NCBI GenBank assembly: GCA_037501455.1
Contig: CM074861.1
Coordinates: forward strand, 34,488,001 to 34,552,000
Length of the DNA: 64,000 nt
Direction of reading: 5' to 3'
Origin: Lantana camara
Lineage: Eukaryota; Streptophyta; Magnoliopsida; Lamiales; Verbenaceae
The translations under genes were made by a program, and so were the position numbers. Below, piece by piece: positions 28,501 through 39,458 of this stretch. The notes beneath the pieces are model-generated. The model was not told the DNA's origin. It ran no database searches and was given only the letters and a program-made list of their open reading frames with translations. How positions within the stretch are numbered: the first letter of the stretch is position 1; each line of letters starts with the position of its first letter.

Positions 28501-29697
28501 TACTTTGCATCGGATGTCAATTAAATATATGTCCATAAGTGATTTATCGATTTAAGGATTTACATGCATTACGGAACAATGTTTACGAAACATCATTATT
28601 ATGGCATAGCATGTGCAATTTGGAGCCTGATGAAATGTTGCCTATTACACTTATTTGTTTATCTTGGAAACTGAAAAGAATAAATGATGTATTGAAATTA
28701 ATTTGTCTTATTCTTGTGCTTCACATAATTTGTGACTGTGCGTGTTTGCATTTCATAATTCGGTTTTATCTATGAAATTACAATATATCTAACATGTGGT
28801 ATCAGAGCATGTTTTACCTTTGCCTTGCATATTATGATTTGTTTGACTAAATCAATTCGTGAATTGGATATTGATATCTGAAATTCAAGACTATACCTTT
28901 ATTTTTTGCCTGATTCACGGATTGATTATATGAGATCACAATTTGATTATGAAGATTGAAATGGATGATGGCGGTATAATAATTCTACATTACGAACTTT
29001 CTTTAATAAACATTCCGTTTCAATATGCCTGATTGAATTATGCCGGAACTTGGCCGGAGTATGCAGTACTTTTAATGTTACTTTGCATCGGATGTCAATT
29101 AAATATATGTCCATAAGTGATTTATCGATTTAAGGATTTACATGCAGTACGGAACAATGTTTACAAAACATCATTATTATGGCATAGCGTGTGCAATTTG
29201 GAGCCTGATGAAATGTTGTTGCCTATTACACTTATTTGTTTATCTTCGAAACTCAAAAGAATAAATGATGTATTGAAATTAATTTGTCATATTCTTGTGC
29301 TTCACACAATTTGTTACTGTGTGTGTTTGCATTTCATAATTCGTTTTTATCTACGAAATTACAATATATCTAACATGTGGTATCAGAGCATGTTTTACCT
29401 TTGCCTTGCATATTATGATTTGTTTGACTAAATCAATTCGTGAATTGGATATTGATATCTGAAATTCAAGACTATACCAATATTCTTTGCCTGATTCACG
29501 GATTGATTATATGAGATCACAATTTGATTATGAAGATTGAAATGGATGATGGCGGTATAATAATTCTACATTACGACCTTTTTTTAATAAACTTTCCGTT
29601 TCAATATGCCTGATTGAATTATGCCGGAACTTGGCCGGAGTATGCAGTACTTTTAACGTTACTTTGCATCGGATGTCAATTAAATATATGTCCATAA

Positions 29698-31077
29698 GTG
29701 ATTTATCGATTTAAGGATTTACATGCAATGCGGAACAATGTTTACAAAACATCATTATTATGGCATAGCATGTGCAATTTGGAGCCTGATGAAATGTTGT
29801 TGCCTATTACACTTATTTGTTTGTCTTGGAAACTGAAAAGAATAAATGATGTATTGAAATTAATTTGTCATATTCTTGTGCTTCACACAATTTGTGACTG
29901 TGTGTGTTTGCATTTCATAATTCGGTTTTATCTATGAAATTACAATATATCTAACATGTGGTATCAGAGCATGTTTTACCTTTGCCTTGCATATTATGAT
30001 TTGTTTGACTAAATCAATTCGTGAATTGGATATTGATATCTGAAATTCATGACTATACCTTTATTATTTGCCTGATTCACGGATTGATTATATGAGATCA
30101 CAATTTGATTATGAAGATTGAAATGGATGATGGCGGTATAATAATTCTACATTACGACCTTTTTTTAATAAACTTTCCGTTTCAATATGCCTGATTGAAT
30201 TATGCCGGAACTTGGCCGGAGTATGCAGTACTTTTAATGTTACTTTGCATCGGATGTCAGTTAAATATATGTCCATAAGTGATTTCTCGATTTAATGATT
30301 TACATGCATTACGGAACAATGTTTACAAAACATCATTATTATGGCATAGCATGTGCAATTTGGAGCCTGATGAAATGTTGTTGCCTGTTACACTTATTTG
30401 TTTATCTTGGAAACTGAAAAGAATAAATGATGTATTGAAATTAATTTGTCATATTCTTGTGCTTCACACAATTTGTGACTGTGTGTGTTTGCATTTCATA
30501 ATTCGGTTTTATCTATGAAATTACAATATATCTAACATGTGGTATCAGAGCATGTTTTACCTTTGCCTTGCATATTATGATTTGTTTGACTAAATCATTT
30601 CGTGAATTGGATATTGATATCTGAAATTCAAGACTATACCTTTATTCTTTGCCTGATTCACGGATTGATTATATGAGATCACAGTTTGGTTATGAAGATT
30701 GAAATGGATGATGGCGGTATAATAATTCTACATTACGACCTTTTTTTAATAAACTTTCCGTTTCAATATGCCTGATTGAATTATGTCGGAACTTGGCCGG
30801 AGTATGCAGTACTTTTAATGTTACTTTGCATCGGATGTCAATTAAATATATGTCCATAAGTGATTTATCGATTTAAGGATTTACATGCAGTACGGAACAA
30901 TGTTTACAAAACATCATTATTATGGCATAGCATGTGCAAATTGGAGCCTGATGAAATGTTGTTGCCTATTACACTTATTTGTTTGTCTTGGAAACTGAAA
31001 AGAATAAATGATGTATTGAAATTAATTTGTCATATTCTTGTGCTTCACACAATTTGTGACTGTGTGTGTTTGCATTT
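29698..31077 (+). repeat. Multi-unit segmental duplication within the array, copy 2
   Basis: Shares the private variants of 25053-26500 in the same order, ending at the satellite/copia junction. The final unit also carries CAAATTGGAGCC in place of CAATTTGGAGCC. Confidence 0.7.
30540..30551 (+). promoter_or_regulatory. Last primer-binding site (tRNA-iMet) before the copia gag
   Basis: TGGTATCAGAGC lies two bases after the LTR-type end TCTAACA (30531-30537), the canonical spacing for a Ty1/copia minus-strand primer site. It is the PBS copy closest to gag (31618). Dozens of upstream satellite units carry the same site, some mutated. Confidence 0.85.
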
Positions 31078-31617
31078 TAGCCGTATACAAATTTGTTTTA
31101 ATTGTATAAAGTAATGAGCCATTGATAATGTCTAGTGATTAAATAATTTTATTTAATTGGGGTTTAGCCACAACAACCGAAGTTGAGTAAAATTATTTGT
31201 TGGAGTCACAGAAATTATAAAGACATTAAATTTTAGATTTTGTCTATATGATTCGTGAATTTTTTTTTTTTTTAATTAAAAGAGTATCCACAACATCTTT
31301 GATTAAATAATTCTTAAGGATTGAATCATTTAAGAAATATACATTTAGTAAACATGCGTAATGGGTCAACTGCATATTTAATTATAATGAAATTATTGGG
31401 TGCCCTTCTGTAATTATCTACAGGAATTACGGAATTGAACTTGATAATTTTATTTAAAGGATAGAATATTACTTCGATAATTCTATCATAAAGAGTGAAT
31501 CTAATCGAAATTAAAATTTAGCCCACAGGCAAGTTTTAAGTCGCTAGATTCATTATTTTCATAATTGCATTGGTAAATTATGATTTAAGTTTGCCTCAAA
31601 TATTAAGTTAAGCATGT
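31078..31617 (+). other. Copia 5' leader between the satellite and gag
   Basis: Single-copy AT-rich sequence linking the last satellite unit to the copia gag. It contains no long open frame and has a poly-T tract at 31260-31272. Its direct continuity with the satellite unit, which begins LTR end-PBS, makes it the natural downstream half of the retrotransposon leader. Confidence 0.7.
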
Positions 31618-32302
31618 ATGTTGTATTTTGCAGTTTTCCATTATGTGACTGATACCCTAGTAGAAATCCCCGTCTTAACTAGTGAAAACTTCCAAAGTTG
31701 GAAGGAAAATGTTTTCCTTCATTTGGGATATATGGACATTGACCATGCTATAAGAAAGGACGCGTCTATCGTAACGGATAGCGGCACTACGGCTGATAAG
31801 ACTCTTTATGAAAAATTGGAGCGGGCTAACCGGCTAAGTCTCATGTTTATAAAGAGTCGAATCCCTGCTGACATCCGTAGCTCTGTCCAGCATATTGAGA
31901 ATGCCAAGGAATTGCTGACGGCTGTTGAAAAGCAATTCAAAATTTCTCAAAAGTCATTGGCCAGTACTCTCATAATGAAGTTCACATCACTAAGGCTCAC
32001 TGGTGTGAAAGGTGTTTGAGATCACATTAATAAGTTGCGTGATATATCGGGACGACTCAAGGCACTTGAGGTTGAGATTTTAAATCCTTTCTAGTGCATT
32101 ATATATAGAATACTCTCTCAAGTCAGTATGGGCCATTCAAGATTTCTTATAACACACATAAAGATAATTGGACGATAATGATCTATTGACCATGTGTGAT
32201 CAGGAAGAGGCCCGTTTGGTACTTGAAATGGGAGAAAGCGCACTATTGGCTCATGGAAAGGGATTAGCTCAAGTCAAGAGAAGGGGACATGAGAAGTTAC
32301 GC
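31618..32302 (+). pseudogene. gag: Ty1/copia gag, 5' part (broken)
   Basis: Encodes a nucleocapsid-precursor-type copia Gag N-terminus: a TSENFQSWKENV motif near residue 22, then LHLGYMDIDHAIRKD, then SLASTLIMKFTSLRLTGVKGV near residue 113, all typical of plant copia Gag (UBN2-type) domains. The frame is closed by TGA at 32017-32019, where the family usually has Arg, a likely CGA to TGA change; the next part keeps Gag-like residues with further stops. From 32168 a frame reading LLTMCDQEEARLVLEMGESA resumes the domain. At 32303 the gene is split by solo LTR 2, and coding sequence resumes at 35657. Not functional. Confidence 0.85.
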
Positions 32303-33269
32303 TGTAGCACCCGGGACGATAGGCACCACATCCCCCGCACTATGAGTCTAATCCACATATGAAATAGGCAGTCCACACATGAATCGGACTCACAGCGAAC
32401 GGGTGACAATCAAAAGTACAGTCCTGACTAGGCAGTAGCTAACCCTGGAACCATCAACCAAAAATAAAAATGCGGAAGCAAGGAAATCATTTATATAATA
32501 TCCATGAAACAAATGAAATCCAATACGAATACAAATACGGGTTCCACTAATCAGTACACCTGTCCTAACCTGTCCCGAATCAATACAAGGAAACAATCAT
32601 AACAACGGGTTCAACTGGCTCCAGAACCTGTCCTAACCTGTCCCGAATCAATATCAATTCAATAAGGGCACACTGGCCAGCAATAATAAATCAATAATTA
32701 ATCAATACAGTATTTAAAGACAATATAATATGCAGTGAGTGTAAAAGAGTGAGACTAGAACAATGACTCGACACTCTAACTCCGCCTAGTAACCAACACC
32801 TGCAAAAGAAACTGGAAAAAGGGGGAAAGAGGGGTCAGTCTCTAGAAGACTGAGTGAGCAGGAGCGATACATATACTATAGAAACATGCACATGCAAGTC
32901 ATAAATCCCGAGCAAGGTTTTATTTAAAGTTAGTTCCCAAAAAGGGCAAAAGAATGACTAAGCAATGCTCGGACTTTACGACTATTCATATTAAATTCAT
33001 TAAGTTCATAAATCATACTCAATCAATAAGGCTCGGCGAGTGAGCGTGCACAATCTCCAACCAAACTCCGACCGTGTACGACAAATATCATTAATACATT
33101 AAATAGGTGATCATGCAATATATCATAATACACTCAGATCACATGCCATGTCCTAAATATATTTGTTTGGGCAATCCGATTCCCGGCCTTCCCGCACAGT
33201 GCCTATCAATCAATAATCAATCATATTCAATCAATCAGTCAATCATTTTCAATCATAAATAAGTTCCAA

Positions 33270-33490
33270 CCTTCTTCCTCCGGGTTGGTGGTGGGTTTGC
33301 AAGGCCCGACCACCCAATCATTGGCCAAAAGGGGTTACATGACTCACCAGATGGCACTCAGCTCCCTTTCCCCGCTAATCTCCTGACGAGGTCCGGTACC
33401 GCTATTCAATAGTGGGACTAGTGTGAGGGTTTACCGTCAGCCCTTGCCTCATTGGGTCCCCACTCACACCAAGCCCCTGGGCCCCAATCA
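33270..33490 (-). other. Conserved LTR block in solo LTR 2
   Basis: Near-identical counterpart of 18836-19060 in solo LTR 1, with the same CCGGAGGAAGAAGG, GGGTGGTCGGGC and GGGCTGACGG motifs in order on the minus strand. A second conserved block, GGTTGGAGATTGTGCACGC followed by CTCACTCGCCG, lies at 33031-33063. Confidence 0.7.
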
Positions 33491-34399
33491 GTGCAATCAA
33501 TCAATCATTCTTTCTCGCCAAAACCTTTGATTCATAAGAATCATACCATATCCATCATTATCCATTTGAAAAGGGTTTACTCGATCAATATTTACTCGAT
33601 CAATTAATATTTACTCGATCAATATTTACTCGATAACTCTCATTTTAAAAGTAACATATATATTACCACGGGACAAGAAACAAGAGCAATACGGGTGCCT
33701 ATTCAATTTGGAAGTCTCCGCCTTGGAAACAAACTGTACAAGAGAAGGAACAATGTGTACTTGTGAGAATTGACTCAATATGAAACCACATAGACGCACG
33801 GCAATGCTAAACACATGATATGAGATGTATAAGAAGTAAAATGATGTTATGGAGTTACATAATCAAGTAATTCGTTCAAGTACATTCCATAAATGAGGGT
33901 TTCAAGCCCAATCATTTCATATCTTTCATAATTCCTTGCAATCAAGTCATGAGCTTTATATAACGTTTATAACTCAAGTATATCCAGTTTACAATTAATA
34001 AATAGACAAAATAGAGTCATTCAAATCACTTAAATCTCACAAAGTCGCATATCAATTTCAACTATATCAATTCTATATAATTCACACTTGGCATACTCAA
34101 TTCATATATCACTAAACAAATTCAATTACAAGGTTACCTAATTAAATCAAACAATATTCATATTGTTTACAAAATTACACATACACCCCTTCAAGTTAGA
34201 CAATTAGCTCAAATACGACATACCGAGATTCAAATTGCAAATCAAAGCATCAACATATATCATAGTTCATTTAATACATGCTTTCGTACACATTGGAATT
34301 CATATTGATCGACAAATCAAGCAATTGACAATTTATTGCAATTAAAACAATTAATTTCAAATAAATAGAAATACACAAAATAAATCACAACAATTCAAC

Positions 34400-35240
34400 T
34401 GGGCATCCGATTGACGAACGGAAAGTGGCGTTGGACTCACCACAACGAAAGGGACCTTCTGTCCGAAAGTCACCGGAATGCCGCCACCGTAGCCGGTCGA
34501 ACAGCCACCGGCCGCCATCGGAACACCGCCTCCGGTGGTCGGAAAAATCCCCGGAAGGACAGAAACGTGCTACTCGGCCTGCTCAACAAAAGCCCTCAGT
34601 CAATTTCAGAAAATGCCAAACACGCCGAACTTCGTTGATGAAAAACCGAACTTAAATCCTAGTACGAAAACTGAAATTAAACGTAAACCGTAAATCGAAA
34701 ATGAAATCCGGGCATACCGTTGGAAAGCTTGTAACGAGCCCTACGAAAGCCCCAAGTCAAATCGTCGAAAAAATCACCGAAACAGTACCCGGTTCAGACC
34801 CGCCGGTTCACCGCCGGTCCGCCGCCAATGGCCGGTTCTCGGAACGCCGTCGATGCCATCCGCTAAGTCTCGTCATTCCAAGCATCTTTCGTGAAGACTC
34901 CACCACCAAAACCGGCCGGGAAAAGGCCGAACCACCACCCCAAAGTCGCGCCGCTGCGTCACCGTCGGAACCACCACCTACGCTGCGATTCGCTCCAAAC
35001 TGAGGCTGGAAACGGACTCAGGAGGTTGAAATAGGTCGGATAGGGTCAAGCTCCGCTCGCGAAACTCGCCGGAACGCCGCCGGCGTGGAGGTGGCGCAAC
35101 CCGCCACCGTCAGACCACCGCTGCGCCGCCGCTGGTCACTTTTAGGCCACGAAACTGGTATGGTTGTGACGGGCTCGTCGAGCTGATGAACTTCCACTAT
35201 TGATTCGTCGAATTCCGTCGAGAAACGAGGGAGAACGAGC
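34400..35240. other. GC-rich segment of solo LTR 2, rich in CCGGT/CCGCC
   Basis: Base composition rises sharply against the AT-rich surroundings. Repeated CCGGT, GCCGCC and ACCACC words keep several frames open by chance on both strands. No recognisable protein domain. It replaces the region that carries palindrome clusters in the other LTR families; I see no clear hairpin cluster here. Confidence 0.5.
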
Positions 35241-35656
35241 TAGTGTGTGTTTTCACACCTCCACTGTATGTGAACAGTGTCGGATCACTGGAGAAGACGA
35301 TGAAGGCTGCTGATCTGATTTTGGCACGCAAAACGAGGAAACCCGAGTATATATCTCGGATCCTCGTATGCAAAAACGATCGGAAGAACGGGCTAACGAA
35401 GTCAGAATTGGGCAAACTTAGAGTCTACGGACTCGTCTCGATGCCCTGAACGCAAAGGAGGGGTCAAAAAAGTCAAAATCTCTACTGAACGAGAAGTGAC
35501 CGGAAAAACCCCTCAAAAGAAGAAAATTACAAAAAGGGCCCTAACTCTAAAAGAGTCCAAAAGAGAGCCACACAACGCACCAATCACATAATTAAACACA
35601 TAAAAAGGTTGGAAGGTGACGTACCTTATTTATCGGATGAGAGGCGTTACATACGC

Positions 35657-35818
35657 CCCCAAGCTGACATCAAGAAAGAATCCAAATGTTTCTTCTGTAA
35701 AAGGAATGGACATATGAAGAAGGATTGTGTCAAACACAAAAAATGGCTTGAGAAGAAAGGTAACTTATCAACCTGTCTTGTTTGTTATAAGTCTAATATG
35801 GTTTATGTTGCTTTATAA
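35657..35818 (+). pseudogene. gag: Ty1/copia gag, zinc-knuckle part (broken)
   Basis: Resumes the gag frame directly after the TACGC duplication. It contains a CCHC zinc knuckle of the CX2CX4HX4C type, CFFCKRNGHMKKDC, at 35687-35728, which binds genomic RNA in retroelement nucleocapsid. It ends at a TAA at 35816-35818. The protease motif that follows is in a different frame, so at least one frameshift separates gag from protease. Confidence 0.85.
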
Positions 35819-36240
35819 CACATGGTGGATTGATTCGGGTTCCACAATCCATATTTCGAATTCCTTACAGGGATTACGAAACCTGCGGGACCCATTGGAA
35901 GCTGAACAATGCTTTCTATTCAGGAAATAAGATGCAATCAAGAGTTGAGGCTGTAGGGAACTGTGATTTAGTACTAGAGAGTGGTTTTATTTTAACATTG
36001 GAAAAGACCTTTTATATTCCCAGTCTAGAAATTTAATTTCTGTATCAAGACTTGCTCCTTTGGGATACAATTTTAGTTTTTTGAACAATAACTTCAATTT
36101 ATATTATAAGTCTGAACATGTTGGGAATGGTTTATTAATTGATGGTTTTTATTCTATTAAATTACAAAATGATACCACTCATAGTGTTATGCATGTTCAC
36201 GTTGGTACTAAATGATGTGATATAAATGAGGACTCCTCTA
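35819..36240 (+). pseudogene. Ty1/copia protease and linker (broken)
   Basis: The aspartic-protease signature WWIDSGSTIHIS is encoded around 35824-35860, just after the gag stop and in another frame. Residues resembling the copia protease continue in changing frames (KTFYIPSLEI at 36003-36033, then stop). This would be the enzyme that cleaves the copia polyprotein; it is inactivated by frameshifts and stops. Confidence 0.75.
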
Positions 36241-37297
36241 CTTTATGGCACTGGAGATTGAGACATATCTCCATTGGGCGAATTAAAAGATTAGTAAATG
36301 ACGGAATACTTAGTATTTTAGATTTTACTAATTTTGATACCTATATAGGCTGCATAAAGGGAAAGTAGACTAACAAGTTTAAGACGGGTGCCAAGAGAAG
36401 TTCTGTAATATTAGAAATAATCCATTCTGATATTTGTTGCCAAGACATGGATGCTTATGGTCAGGAATATTTCATCACCCTTAAAGACGATTACTCACGT
36501 TATATGTATCTCTACATGCTTCATAAAAAAAATGAAGCTTTGAAACCTTTAAAGCATTCAAGGCTGAAGTGGAGAAACAATGTGGCAAGTAAATTAAGAT
36601 TGTAAGAACAAATCGATGTGGTGAGTATTATGGTAGATATACAGAAGATGGATAAAAACCCGGTCCATTTGCAAAATTTCTTCAGGATAACGGTATAGTT
36701 GGCCAATACACCTTGCTGAGATCACCTGATCAAAATGGTATTGCGGAACGAAGAAATCGAACTTTAATGGATATGGTGCGCAATATGCTTAGCAGTTCAA
36801 AGCTGCCTAAGTCCTTATGGGTTGAAGCTCTTAAAACAGCAGCCTACATATTGAATCGAGTTCCAACTAACGCTATCTCTAAGATACCATTTGAGCCTTT
36901 TAAGGGTTGGAAACCGAGTTTACAACATGTACACATATGGGAATGCCCATGTGAAGTAAGAGTTTACAATCCACAAGAAAAGAAGCTGGATCCTCGGACC
37001 ATACGTGGATATTTTATCGGCTATGTCGAAAGGTCTAAGGGATATAAGTTCTATTGTCCATCACATAGCACAAGGATTGTGAAATCAAGAAATGAAAAAT
37101 TTCTTGAAAATGACTCAATTAGTGGGAGTGACTTTATTCAGGATAATCCTGTGAGAGGTCAACATCCTGCTTCAAGTGAGAGATTGATTATTGTTCGTAA
37201 CAACCCTGAGGTGGAATTGGTTGTTGAACAACTAATATATGAGGTTCCACAAGCTGTTGAGAATAACCAAGTAGATCAAGTTGTTCAAGATAATTAG
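36241..37297 (+). pseudogene. Ty1/copia integrase (broken)
   Basis: Integrase remnant, normally the enzyme that inserts element cDNA. A zinc-binding N-terminus is seen as WHWRLRHIS and IGCIKGK, with one of the two Cys apparently lost. The first catalytic Asp is in HSDICC near 36429; the second Asp position reads Asn (AAT at 36611-36613, in VRTNRCGEYYG). The catalytic Glu is present in SPDQNGIAERRNRT (36722 onward). The last 195 codons are open (36713-37297) and include the GKR/GIP-like region and YFIGYVERSKGYKFYCP. Upstream stops and the Asp-to-Asn change make it inactive. Confidence 0.85.
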
Positions 37298-38218
37298 TAA
37301 ACTATTGAACAAGTTGAGCAACATATCCCACAGGAAAATGTTGCCCCAACATTAAAAAAATTTACTAGGGAAAAGAGATTAGCAATTCCTAGTGACTATG
37401 TTGTATATCTTCAAGAATCTGACTGTAATGTTGAAAATAATCCCGAATCGTTTTCGTAAGCCACGAGTTACGATAAATCAGAGTTGTGGTACAATGCCAT
37501 GAAAGAAGAAATAAATTCTATGAAGTGTAATGGTGTCTGAGATCTCGTTCAGTTGCCTAATGGTCTGAAGGCCATTGGATACAAATGGGTCTTCAAAACT
37601 AAAAAAGACTCATTTGGCAACATAGAGAGACATAAAGCCACACTCGTTGCAAAGGGGTTTACACGGCGATAAGAAATTGATTAAACTGAGACTTTTAGTC
37701 CCATGTCTAAAAAGGATTCCTTGCGCATAATATTGGCATTGGTAACTCACTTTGATCTTGAATTGCAAAAAATGGATGTGAAAACAGCCTTCCTTAATGG
37801 TGATCTAGAGGAAGAGATATATATGGAACAACCTAAAGGATTTTCCTCTAGTGAAGGTGAACACTTAGTATGCAAGTTAAAGAAATCTATATATGGACTG
37901 AAACAAGCCTCCCGTCAATGGTATTTGAAGTTTCATAATGTTGTCTCTTCATTTGGATTTGTTGAGAACATTTTAGATCAATGTATATACCAGAAGGTCA
38001 GTAGGAGCAAAATTTGTTTCCTTGTTCTATATGTAGATGATATTCTACTTGCAACTAATGAAAGAGATATGCTACATGAGGTGAAACAGTTTCTTTCCAA
38101 AAATTTTGATATGAAGGATATGGGTGTCACTGGCTTCAAGATTCATCGAGATAGGCATCAAGGTGTTTTAGGTCTATCTCAAGAAACTTATATCAACAAA
38201 ATTTTGGAGAGATTTTAG
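37298..38218 (+). pseudogene. Ty1/copia reverse transcriptase (broken)
   Basis: RVT_2-type reverse transcriptase. WYNAMKEEINSMK and [17 protein letters not shown] are recognisable from about 37480, with stops at 37538-37540 and near 37672. The frame is then open from 37703: MDVKTAFLNGDLEEEIYMEQPKGF, KLKKSIYGLKQASRQWY and the catalytic YVDD box at 38030-38041. It closes with TAG at 38216-38218, in frame with the following RNase H segment, so that stop is a simple nonsense change. Confidence 0.9.
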
Positions 38219-38950
38219 ATGAAAGACTGTTCACCCAGTGTTGCTCCAATTGTGAAGGGTGATAGGTTCATTTTGAGCCAATGCCCGAAGAACAACTTTG
38301 AGATGGAGAAGATGAAGGACATTCTATATGCTTCTATTGTTGGAAGCTTAATATATGCTCAAGTTTGCACTAGACCTGACATAGCTTTTGTAGTGGGAAT
38401 GTTGGGAAGGTATCAGTCCAATCCAGGTCTTGACCACTGGAGAGCTGCAAAGAGAGTGTTGAGATATCTTCAAGGAACAAAAGACTACATGCTTATGTAT
38501 AGACGATCAGATAGCTTAGAGGTGGTTGGTTACTCCGATTCTGATTACGCCGGCTGTGTTGATTCTCGCAAATCAACATCGGGATACATTTTCATGTTAG
38601 GTGGTGGAGCTATCTCTTGGAGAAGTGCCAAGCAAAGTTTAACTGCCACTTCTACTATGGAGGCTGAGCTTGTCTCTTGTTTTGAGGCCACCTCACATGG
38701 AGTATGGTTAAAGAGTTTTCTTACTGGGCTTAGAATTATGGATTCGATATCTAAGCCAATAAGGATATATTGTGATAATTCAGCAGCTGTCTTTATGGCT
38801 AAAAACAATAAAAGTGGAAGTCGAAGCAAGCATATCGACATCAAGTATTTAGCCATACAAGAGTGTGTTAAAGATGAGAAAGTGGTCATTGAGTACATCA
38901 ACACGCAACTCATGTTAGCTAATCTTTTGACTAAGGGTATGCCACCATAA
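38219..38950 (+). pseudogene. Ty1/copia RNase H and C-terminus
   Basis: Continues the reverse transcriptase frame after the TAG. It shows YASIVGSLIYAQVCTRPDIAF, GYSDSDYAGCVDSRKSTSGY, ATSTMEAEL, YCDNSAAVFMAKN and SRSKHIDIKY, the standard copia RNase H motifs with acidic active-site residues intact. It ends MLANLLTKGMPP and TAA at 38948-38950, the usual copia C-terminus. No ATG of its own is expected; the native protein would be part of one polyprotein. Confidence 0.9.
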
Positions 38951-39248
38951 AAATTTAAGGATCATGTAGTCACAATGGGACTTGGTTCCACTATGTAATA
39001 AATGAAACTCTATTAAGTTGATATTTCTCGTATTTACGTTTTGTGCACACATTTAGTGATTGTTTGAGAAATATCTTTAAAGTAAGGACATAGAATGAAC
39101 ATAGGGTTTATTCATCAAGAAACTTGGGAAGGGTTTAGAAACATATACATCGTGATACATGAAAGAAACTATTCACAATATAAAGAGAAAATATCGTGAT
39201 GATTCATGCATTGTATTTCTAGTCAAGCACATATGGATCATTCGAACC
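38951..39248 (+). other. Copia 3' untranslated region
   Basis: About 300 bp between the pol stop and the polypurine tract. No other feature seen. Confidence 0.6.
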
Positions 39249-39259
39249 AAGTGGGAGAA
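39249..39259 (+). promoter_or_regulatory. Copia polypurine tract
   Basis: AAGTGGGAGAA directly before the TGTAAGA start of the 3' LTR; this is the usual plus-strand primer site of plant copia elements. Confidence 0.85.
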
Positions 39260-39270
39260 TGTAAGAAATC

Positions 39271-39314
39271 ATATTAATTGATTGAGTAAATCATATTAAT
39301 TGATTGAGTAAATC
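39271..39314 (+). repeat. Exact 22-bp tandem duplication in the copia LTR
   Basis: The 22-bp unit beginning ATATTAATTGATTGAG occurs twice head to tail (39271-39292 and 39293-39314), ten bases inside the LTR in the U3 region. Confidence 0.95.
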
Positions 39315-39450
39315 ACATGATTCTTGGACCAAATTGGTCCTTTGATCAATCCCATGATTCATGCCCTTATTATTTGCCCAATAACTTTGTAATTTGTCTA
39401 TTAAGTCAAACTTACCTCCCAACACATAGTTTTTGATGGGAAGACTTGGG

Positions 39451-39458
39451 TATAAATA
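39451..39458 (+). promoter_or_regulatory. TATA box of the copia LTR
   Basis: TATAAATA followed by a G-rich stretch, about 190 bp into the LTR, is a good plant TATA box. The transcript start would be near 39480, defining the U3/R boundary. The satellite units lack this part of the LTR and so carry no copy of this promoter. Confidence 0.7.

Larger units (their letters stand above)
21300..31077 (+). repeat. 581-bp tandem satellite array, right block (about 17 units)
   Basis: Continuation of the same array after the solo LTR; the AAATC target duplication shows the two blocks were once contiguous. The period is exactly 581 bp over most units, with one 3-bp deletion near 28637. In this block a 79-aa frame stays open in most units. 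The array ends at about 31077: the satellite would continue CATTTCATAATT, but the sequence reads CATTTTAGCCG and becomes the unique leader of the copia element. Confidence 0.95.
32303..35651 (-). mobile_element. Solo LTR 2 inserted in copia gag
   Basis: Perfect 5-bp target duplication TACGC (32298-32302 and 35652-35656). The ends on the plus strand are TGTAGCACCC and GGCGTTACA, the reverse complement of a TGTAACGCC...GGTGCTACA LTR. It lies in the same minus orientation as solo LTRs 1 and 3. About 1.3 kb of its 3' half (32830-33970) is close to solo LTR 1, with an ~85-bp deletion near 33663. Its 5' third (about 33990-35651) does not align with solo LTR 1 and is GC-rich between 34411 and 35240. 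No coding domains or PBS/PPT. Confidence 0.9.

Noticed and set aside
1..31077. CRISPR-like array
   Set aside because: The 581-bp repeat units adjoin with no unique spacers, no cas genes, and the context is a plant genome.
329..31114. Recurring 60-80 aa open frames in the 581-bp units as real small genes
   Set aside because: They recur because the DNA recurs. They overlap the LTR end, start at different ATGs, are broken in many units and have no recognisable domain.
34411..35003. Several overlapping open frames as a host gene
   Set aside because: They lie inside solo LTR 2 in a GC-rich, CCGGT-rich segment where stops are rare on both strands. The peptides are low-complexity and match no domain I know.
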